Assembly: GCA_030044045.1 (NCBI GenBank)
Contig: JASHWO010000313.1
Location: 1-8,255 of the forward strand
Direction: 5' to 3'
DNA length: 8,255 nucleotides
Source of the DNA: Acidimicrobiales bacterium
GTDB taxonomy: Bacteria; Actinomycetota; Acidimicrobiia; Acidimicrobiales; RAAP-2
Shown here: positions 1 through 4,762 of the stretch, piece after piece
Layout: each line of letters opens with the position of its first letter
Numbering within the stretch: the stretch's first letter is position 1
Notes under the pieces: model-generated
Database searches by the model: none
The model's input: the letters and a program-made list of their open reading frames with translations, nothing else
Told to the model about the DNA's origin: nothing
Program-made: the position numbers and the translations under genes

Positions 1-5
1 CTCCT

Positions 6-2219
6 GTGGGTCGGTGGGTGGCCGGCTCGGTGGTGGTCCTGGCCGCCTCGGCCGCCTGGCGCCTCGGCCGCCGGGCCTCCGCCCGCTGGCTCGGCGGGGG
101 CGCCGGCCACCCCGACCGGCGCCTGCGGCCGGTCCTGGCCGCCGCCCTCTCGCTGGTACTGCTGGGCGCGGCCGGCTACGCCGCCACCGGCGGGGGCGGG
201 GCGCCCGCCTCGGGACTGCGGGCGGCCGCCCACGGCACCACACCGGCCCACCTGGGTACCTCGGGCATGGAGCACCTGCTGGAGCAGCAGCAGGACCAGG
301 AGAAGAAGCCGCTCGACCTGCCGAAGGCCACCGCCCCGCCGGCCCCGGCCCCGCCCTCGCTGGCCGACCAGGCCCCGCTCTCACCCCACGAGGTGTTCGG
401 CTTCGCGCCGTACTGGACCCTCACACAGAGCACAGGGTTCGACGTGGGCGGGCTGACCACCATCGCCTACTTCAGCATCGGGGTGAACGGCAACGGTTCG
501 CTGGACGAGTCCGGCTCGGGGTGGGACGGCTACCAGAGCCAGGATCTGGCCAACCTGGTGACCCGGGCCCACGCCGCCGGGGTGCGGGTGGTGCTCACCG
601 TCAACTGCTTCAGCCAGAGCACACTGGACCAGCTCACCTCGTCGCCCACCGCGCCGACAACCCTCTCGGCGGCCCTGGTGCAGGCCATCGAGGCCAAGAA
701 CCTCGACGGGGTGAACATCGACTTCGAGGGCGACGGCTCGGCCGACCAGGCCGGGCTCACGAACCTGGTCACCAAGGTGTCGGCGGCCGTCCACGCCGCC
801 AACCCCCACTACCAGGTCACCATGGACACCTACGCCAGCTCGGCCGGCGACCCGGGCGGGTTCTACGACATCCCGGCGCTGGCGTCGGCGGTCGACGGCT
901 TCTTCGTGATGGCCTACCAGTTGAACCTGGAGGGATCGGCCACAGCGGCGTCGCCCCTGACCAGCACCATGTTCAGCGACCTGGTCACGGCGCAGCAGTA
1001 CTCGGCGGCGGTGCCGGCCGGCAAGGTGATCATGGGCACGCCCTACTACGGCTACTCGTGGCCCACCGACAACGGGACGATGGCGGCCCAGGCCACCGGC
1101 CCGGCCACGCCGGTCAGCGACGCCCAGGTCATGGCCGGCGGCTACCCGTCGTACTGGGATCCGGTGACCGACACCGCCTGGACCTCGTACCAGGTGGGCG
1201 GGCAGTGGTACGAGGACTACTACGAGGACCCGAGCTCCCTGTACATGATCGCCCAGATGGCCCAGTCCTTCGGCTTGGGCGGCGTGGGCATCTGGGCCCT
1301 GGGCATGGACGGCAACGACCCGGAGATGCTGGCCGCCCTGGACGGCTTCGCGCCGCCGGCCAAGGGGACCCTGGCCGGGCCCACCGCCACCTCGCTGTCG
1401 GGCTCGGGCAGCGGTTCGACCACGACCACGACCGGGCCGGGCAGCACCTCGACCACCACCACGCTCCCGGCGGGTGGCGTCGACACGCCGTCGGGTACGC
1501 CGTTCACCCCGGGCGCCACGCCGTCCACCACGGTGGCGGGGAGCGGGTCGTCGCCGTCGTCCACCACCTCCACCACGGGGCCGCCGGGCAGTGGGTCGAC
1601 CACCACCACCACCACCGGGTCCCCATCGGGCGGGACCGGGGGTGGGAGCAGCAGCGGTAGTGGCAGCAGTGGCAGCGGGACCGGTGGCTCGGGCAGTGGG
1701 GGGAGCAGCAGCGGTAGTAGTGGTGCCACAGCGCTGCGGTACACCGGGACCTGGCAGGGCCAGGCGGTGACCCTCACCCTGGTCGCCACACCCACCGCGC
1801 CGCTCCCCACAACGGGTACACCCGTCTATCTCGGGCAGCTCACATCGTTCGCCACCGACGACCCCCGGTACACCTGCCTGCAGGCCGCGACACAGAAGCT
1901 CGACGTGTGGGAGCTGGGCACCGCGTCCACCCGCTACATCGTGCGGGCGCAGAAGCCGGCGGACTGCGCCACCGTCGAGATGACCTTCCCGGTGCCCGAG
2001 ACGACCGACCCGGCCACCACCGGGCCGGGGAGTAACGCCACGCCGGCCACCCCGCCGGCGCCGGTGACCAGCCCGCCGCCCACGACGACGTCGACCACGA
2101 CCACCACCGACTCCCCCTCGGACACGCCGGACGCCCCGACAACCGGCTCACCGCCGACCACCTCGACCACCACAGGGTCGGACCCGTCGTCGTCATCGTC
2201 GGGCGGCGCCTCCCCGTAG
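6..2219 (+). CDS. Membrane-anchored or secreted GH18 glycosidase (YaaH/SleL-like) with Thr/Ser/Gly-rich linkers and an unknown C-terminal domain; start uncertain
   Basis: The protein is 737 residues if it starts at the GTG at 6. No ribosome binding site is visible and the frame stays open to the window edge, so the 5' end may be missing. A hydrophobic segment at residues 42-60, preceded by arginines, looks like a membrane anchor or late signal peptide. Residues about 128-449 form a glycoside hydrolase family 18 barrel. The beta-4 motif DGVNIDFE (234-241) carries the expected proton donor Glu241 and Asp239, with Asn237 where chitinases often have Asp, as in YaaH/SleL-type enzymes. MAY at 302-304 and GVGIWALGMDG (426-436) fit strands 6 and 8. 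The family cleaves GlcNAc-containing polymers, so peptidoglycan or chitin-like glycans outside the cell are the likely substrate (inference). No LysM domain is seen. A Thr/Ser/Gly linker (about 462-574), an unrecognised domain with Cys624 and Cys654 (about 575-664), and a Thr/Pro/Ser tail follow. The GH18 call is firm; the precise substrate is not. Confidence 0.88.
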   Translation: MGRWVAGSVVVLAASAAWRLGRRASARWLGGGAGHPDRRLRPVLAAALSLVLLGAAGYAATGGGGAPASGLRAAAHGTTPAHLGTSGMEHLLEQQQDQEKKPLDLPKATAPPAPAPPSLADQAPLSPHEVFGFAPYWTLTQSTGFDVGGLTTIAYFSIGVNGNGSLDESGSGWDGYQSQDLANLVTRAHAAGVRVVLTVNCFSQSTLDQLTSSPTAPTTLSAALVQAIEAKNLDGVNIDFEGDGSADQAGLTNLVTKVSAAVHAANPHYQVTMDTYASSAGDPGGFYDIPALASAVDGFFVMAYQLNLEGSATAASPLTSTMFSDLVTAQQYSAAVPAGKVIMGTPYYGYSWPTDNGTMAAQATGPATPVSDAQVMAGGYPSYWDPVTDTAWTSYQVGGQWYEDYYEDPSSLYMIAQMAQSFGLGGVGIWALGMDGNDPEMLAALDGFAPPAKGTLAGPTATSLSGSGSGSTTTTTGPGSTSTTTTLPAGGVDTPSGTPFTPGATPSTTVAGSGSSPSSTTSTTGPPGSGSTTTTTTGSPSGGTGGGSSSGSGSSGSGTGGSGSGGSSSGSSGATALRYTGTWQGQAVTLTLVATPTAPLPTTGTPVYLGQLTSFATDDPRYTCLQAATQKLDVWELGTASTRYIVRAQKPADCATVEMTFPVPETTDPATTGPGSNATPATPPAPVTSPPPTTTSTTTTTDSPSDTPDAPTTGSPPTTSTTTGSDPSSSSSGGASP
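1389..1727 (+). repeat. Low-complexity coding tract for the Thr/Ser/Gly-rich linker
   Basis: This in-frame stretch of the GH18 gene is built of repeated ACC/ACG (Thr), TCG/AGC (Ser) and GGN (Gly) codons. It encodes short Thr runs alternating with Gly/Ser-rich blocks, about 113 residues. Such tracts usually form flexible, possibly O-glycosylated spacers in exported actinobacterial proteins. The frame is kept throughout, with no stop codon. Confidence 0.8.
1644..1718 (+). repeat. Exact 18-bp direct repeat within the Gly/Ser linker
   Basis: GGGAGCAGCAGCGGTAGT occurs at 1644-1661 and again at 1701-1718. The copies are offset by 57 bp (19 codons), so they are in the same frame and encode the same Gly-Ser residues. 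AGC, AGT and GGT codons are concentrated here compared with the rest of the gene. This is consistent with local duplication or slippage expanding the linker. Confidence 0.75.
1998..2216 (+). repeat. Low-complexity coding tract for the Thr/Pro/Ser-rich C-terminal tail
   Basis: The last 73 residues of the GH18 protein (665-737) are almost entirely Thr, Pro, Ser, Gly, Ala and Asp, with Thr runs and a final Ser run. No hydrophobic segment or LPXTG-like sorting signal follows, so the tail does not look like a wall or membrane anchor of a known type. It may be a glycosylated extension. Confidence 0.7.
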
Positions 2220-2239
2220 CCGCCGAATACCCGGCGTGG

Positions 2240-2308
2240 CCGCGGGACCCCGGTACGCTGATCGTCCTCGGGCCGCGGTGGCTCGGGGGCCGTACGCCGG
2301 GGTCGCGG
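2240..2308. repeat. Imperfect inverted repeat (18-nt arms, 33-nt loop) between the GH18 and DUF3089 genes
   Basis: The left arm CCGCGGGACCCCGGTACG (2240-2257) is nearly the reverse complement of the right arm CGTACGCCGGGGTCGCGG (2291-2308). Sixteen base pairs form in three blocks: 4, 8 and 4 bp. Two extra bases bulge on each side (2244-2245 and 2295-2296). No T-run follows, so it is not a classical intrinsic terminator. It could stop or slow transcription leaving the GH18 gene, protect a 3' end, or act as a regulatory element in the leader of the next gene. The structure is read directly from the bases; its role is unknown. Confidence 0.55.
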
Positions 2309-2335
2309 CGACCCGGACGGGCGAGCCATCAGGAT

Positions 2336-2342
2336 GGAGGGG
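2336..2342 (+). promoter_or_regulatory. Ribosome binding site of the DUF3089 gene
   Basis: GGAGGGG lies 5 nt before the ATG at 2348. It fixes that start over the earlier in-frame possibilities and leaves a complete signal peptide at the N-terminus. Confidence 0.8.
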
Positions 2343-2347
2343 AACGA

Positions 2348-3556
2348 ATGGTGATCGGACGGCGGTCGAGCATCGTCTTGGCAACCGCGGTCGGCGTCCT
2401 GGCGCTGGCCCTCCTCGGCACCGCGCCGCCGGGCCTGGCGGCGGCGGGGACATCGGGCTCGACCTCGACTACCTCAACCACCTCGAACCCCGCCCAGTCC
2501 AGCCACATCGTCTGGCTCTGCCGACCGGGCGTCTCGCCGGATCCCTGCACCGACACGCTCACCGCCACGTCGGTCGACGGGAACGGCCACACCGCGACGG
2601 TCACCGCCAAGCCGGCGGCCAACCCGAAGATCAACTGCTTCTACGTCTACCCGACGGTCAGCACGGAGCCCGGCCCGAACGCCAACCTCACAGTCGAGCC
2701 GCAGGAGACCGGCGTGGCCATCGCCCAGGCCTCCCGGTTCTCGCAGGTGTGCCGGGTCTTCGCCCCGATGTACCCGCAGGCCACCCTCTCCGACATCGGC
2801 CCGACCCAGCTCACCTCCCCGGTGATGACCGCCTACGACACACTGGTCAAGTCGTGGGACTACTTCATCAACCACCTCGACCAGGGACGCGGGTTCGTGG
2901 TCATCGGGCACTCCCAGGGCGCCGACATCCTGAACCGGCTGGTGCAGAAGGAGATCGACCCGAACCCGACGCTCCGCCGGCGGCTGGTGTCGGCCATCAT
3001 CCTCGGCGGCAACGTGCTGGTGAAGGCCGGCCAGCGCACCGGCGGTTACTTCCAGCACATCCCCACCTGTGACCGCGCCACCGAGACCGGCTGCGTCATC
3101 GCCTACTCCACCTTCCTCCAGCCGCCGCCCAGCGACTCCCGGTTCGGCCGGGCCGAGGAGGGCCCCGGCACCATCATCGCCACAAAGCCCCCGGCCGGCA
3201 CCCCGGTCCAGGTGGCGTGCGTGAACCCGGCGAAGCTCCTCGGCCAGAAGATGCTCGACGACTACTTCCCGACCAAGAGCTCCCCGGCGGAGACGGCCCT
3301 GGACTGGTGGCCGACGTTCGACGAGCCGACGACCTGGGTCACGTTCCCCGACCTCTACTCGGGGAAGTGCATGGACAAGGGCGGTGCCCAGTGGCTGCAG
3401 GTCACAGTGCACCAGGGATCGGTGACCGTGCCGACCGTCTCCCAGACGCTCGGCCCGACCTGGGGCCTGCACCTCGACGACGTCAACCTCCTCCTCGGGG
3501 ATCTGGTCACCATCGTGGGGAAGCAGGCCCACGCCTACAGCAGCCGGACCCGGTGA
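2348..3556 (+). CDS. Secreted DUF3089-family alpha/beta hydrolase (lipase/esterase-like)
   Basis: A 402-residue exported protein. Residues 1-33 are a Sec-type signal peptide: Arg5-Arg6, a hydrophobic core, then an Ala-rich cleavage region. A short Ser/Thr-rich stretch (34-52) follows. The mature part opens with WLCRPG and a nearby second cysteine (Cys58, Cys67), then FYVYPT (98-103), features I associate with DUF3089 proteins. The nucleophile elbow GHSQG is at 187-191, making Ser189 the likely nucleophile. WGLHLDDVN near the end gives His375 as the likely catalytic histidine; the acid residue cannot be assigned by eye. Eight cysteines (58, 67, 97, 135, 241, 249, 291, 341) suit an extracytoplasmic disulfide-bonded fold. 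Family members are thought to cleave carboxylic esters, but the substrate is unknown. It follows the GH18 gene by 128 bp and converges with the YHYH gene 51 bp downstream. The family call is good; the exact reaction is inferred. Confidence 0.87.
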   Translation: MVIGRRSSIVLATAVGVLALALLGTAPPGLAAAGTSGSTSTTSTTSNPAQSSHIVWLCRPGVSPDPCTDTLTATSVDGNGHTATVTAKPAANPKINCFYVYPTVSTEPGPNANLTVEPQETGVAIAQASRFSQVCRVFAPMYPQATLSDIGPTQLTSPVMTAYDTLVKSWDYFINHLDQGRGFVVIGHSQGADILNRLVQKEIDPNPTLRRRLVSAIILGGNVLVKAGQRTGGYFQHIPTCDRATETGCVIAYSTFLQPPPSDSRFGRAEEGPGTIIATKPPAGTPVQVACVNPAKLLGQKMLDDYFPTKSSPAETALDWWPTFDEPTTWVTFPDLYSGKCMDKGGAQWLQVTVHQGSVTVPTVSQTLGPTWGLHLDDVNLLLGDLVTIVGKQAHAYSSRTR

Positions 3557-3574
3557 GGCGGTGAAAAAACCGCT
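3557..3574. terminator. Weak hairpin in the convergent gap, candidate bidirectional terminator
   Basis: GCGGT (3558-3562) pairs with ACCGC (3569-3573) around a 6-nt A-rich loop, and a G-T pair can extend the stem to 6 bp. It sits directly after the DUF3089 stop and before the end of the opposing YHYH gene, where a shared terminator is expected. No T-tract follows on either strand, so this is only a candidate. Nothing else is seen in the 51-bp gap. Confidence 0.3.
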
Positions 3575-3607
3575 GGCGTCCTCCCGACCGTCTCGCTGAG
3601 AAACTGT

Positions 3608-4762
3608 TCAGGAGGTGGAACCGCAGTCCTTGCTCGCCACGGCAATGTCGGCGCGGAGCAGGGTGTCCTCGTCGGCGTTGGCCTGGAGGTCGTAGGCGGT
3701 CACCGACGCCGTGGTCTCCCTCTCCGGCCCGGCGCCGCCCCCCGGAGCGCCACCGGGGGGTCCACCACCTGTAGGGCCACCGTTGGCCGACGCGCCGCCC
3801 CCCGCCCCCAGTGTCCTCCGGAGCGCTGTCGTGTAGGCGGAGGAGACGACGCCGTGGTAGCAGCCGATGTCGGCCCGCGCCCCTTTCACGTTCTCCAGGA
3901 CGTAGTGGTACACGCCGTGCGGGTAGCCGGGAACGGAGGAGAAGATCCCGTTGCAGGCGTCGAGGGCGGACACGGGCACGGTCTTTCCGTCCATGGCTAC
4001 GTTGTCGTAGATGCCGTACCCGTCGAAGGCGAAGCCGAGCAGGACGGGCTTCCGTGCCGCCGGGGTCGAGCGAGAGACGCCCGCCGTCTTCGAGCCCGCC
4101 GTCGACGTGACCGGTCCGACGGGGGTGACCGTCTGGCCGGTGGCGTAGGCGACGAGGCAGGCCGGCAGCCCGTGGTAGTGGTACTGGCCGTGCGGGCCGG
4201 GATGCCCGTCGCAGTCGTCGAGGAACGACGCGCTGACGCCCCCCGAGGTGGTGATGAAGTTGTCGGCCGTGGCCACGGTCGAGTGGTTTGCCTCGTAGGG
4301 GTTGTAGAAGGCGGCGCCGTCCAGGGCGACGCCGATGGGGCCCTGGTTCGTCGTGGTGGTGGTCTGCGAGTATTCGGGGGTGAGCGGCAACGTGTAGTCG
4401 TAGTCCTGGTCCTCCAGGATGGAGGACGTCGCCACGACCCGCGCCCCGGCGGCGCGCACCGCGTCCGGGTTGCTGGGCACGGCGTAGTGCGACGCCACGA
4501 AGGTGGACGGTGGCACGCCGTCGGACTCGAAGGTCCACGAGCCCCGGCCGACCGAGACCGACACGTTGGACATCCAGTCGGCCGAGTGGAGGGCGGCGGC
4601 CTCGCTCTGCGGCGTGGCGGCGCGGTAGCGGGCAGCGGTGGTGTGCGCCGTACGGCCGGCGGGCGCGGTCGCTGCCGACGCCGACGGGCTGCTCCCGCAG
4701 GTGGCGAGGAGGGCACCGGCCACCACGGTACCGGCGAGGACCGCCGAGCCCTGCCAGATCAC
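3608..4762 (-). CDS. Exported YHYH-domain protein, candidate lipoprotein, translationally coupled to the MMPL gene
   Basis: A 384-residue protein read from the GTG at 4762, whose last two bases belong to the TGA of the upstream MMPL gene. This GTGA overlap decides the start. A hydrophobic segment (about 5-21) ends in LLATC at Cys22. That resembles a lipobox with an unusual Thr before the cysteine, so lipoprotein or plain secretion are both possible. The core matches the YHYH family (PF14240, from memory). It has LDDCDG (181-186), PHGQYHYHG (190-198) and Cys202, then GFAFDGYGIYD (243-253), then LDACNG (267-272), PHGVYHYV (281-288) and CYHG (301-304). The family has no established function that I know; the His/Tyr/Cys-rich motifs make metal binding plausible (inference). 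A Gly/Pro-rich linker (about 320-346) precedes a short acidic C-terminal segment. A partner role for the adjacent transporter is suggested by coupling only. Confidence 0.85.
   Translation of the reverse strand: MIWQGSAVLAGTVVAGALLATCGSSPSASAATAPAGRTAHTTAARYRAATPQSEAAALHSADWMSNVSVSVGRGSWTFESDGVPPSTFVASHYAVPSNPDAVRAAGARVVATSSILEDQDYDYTLPLTPEYSQTTTTTNQGPIGVALDGAAFYNPYEANHSTVATADNFITTSGGVSASFLDDCDGHPGPHGQYHYHGLPACLVAYATGQTVTPVGPVTSTAGSKTAGVSRSTPAARKPVLLGFAFDGYGIYDNVAMDGKTVPVSALDACNGIFSSVPGYPHGVYHYVLENVKGARADIGCYHGVVSSAYTTALRRTLGAGGGASANGGPTGGGPPGGAPGGGAGPERETTASVTAYDLQANADEDTLLRADIAVASKDCGSTS
3738..3760. repeat. Perfect 8-bp all-GC inverted repeat inside the YHYH gene
   Basis: CCCCCCGG (3738-3745) and CCGGGGGG (3753-3760) are exact reverse complements around a 7-nt loop. 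It lies in the part of the YHYH gene that encodes the Gly/Pro-rich linker, so codon composition alone may explain it. In RNA it would be a stable hairpin. Confidence 0.5.
4759..4762 (-). promoter_or_regulatory. GTGA stop-start overlap coupling the MMPL and YHYH genes
   Basis: On the minus strand the GTG start of the YHYH gene (4762-4760) overlaps the TGA stop of the MMPL gene (4761-4759). No strong ribosome binding site precedes the GTG, only a GAGCG-like patch within the MMPL end. Reinitiation by ribosomes finishing MMPL is the simplest explanation and implies one shared mRNA. Confidence 0.8.

Noticed and set aside
1411..1720. Short repeated units that might suggest a CRISPR array or tandem satellite
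   Set aside because: The repetition is codon-level Thr/Ser/Gly in one intact reading frame, with no regular repeat-spacer pattern.
2254..2259. TACGCT as a -10 element for the DUF3089 gene
   Set aside because: It fits TAnnnT but has no plausible -35 and lies in the arm of the inverted repeat; support is too weak to annotate.
2348..2400. Twin-arginine (Tat) signal on the DUF3089 protein because of Arg5-Arg6
   Set aside because: The residues after the pair (Ser-Ser-Ile) do not match the RRx-hydrophobic-hydrophobic pattern; a Sec signal is the better reading.
2474..3532. A 352-residue minus-strand open frame opposite the DUF3089 gene
   Set aside because: Low-complexity Val/Gly/Asp/Arg composition with no motif; the plus strand has a signal peptide, ribosome binding site and GHSQG.
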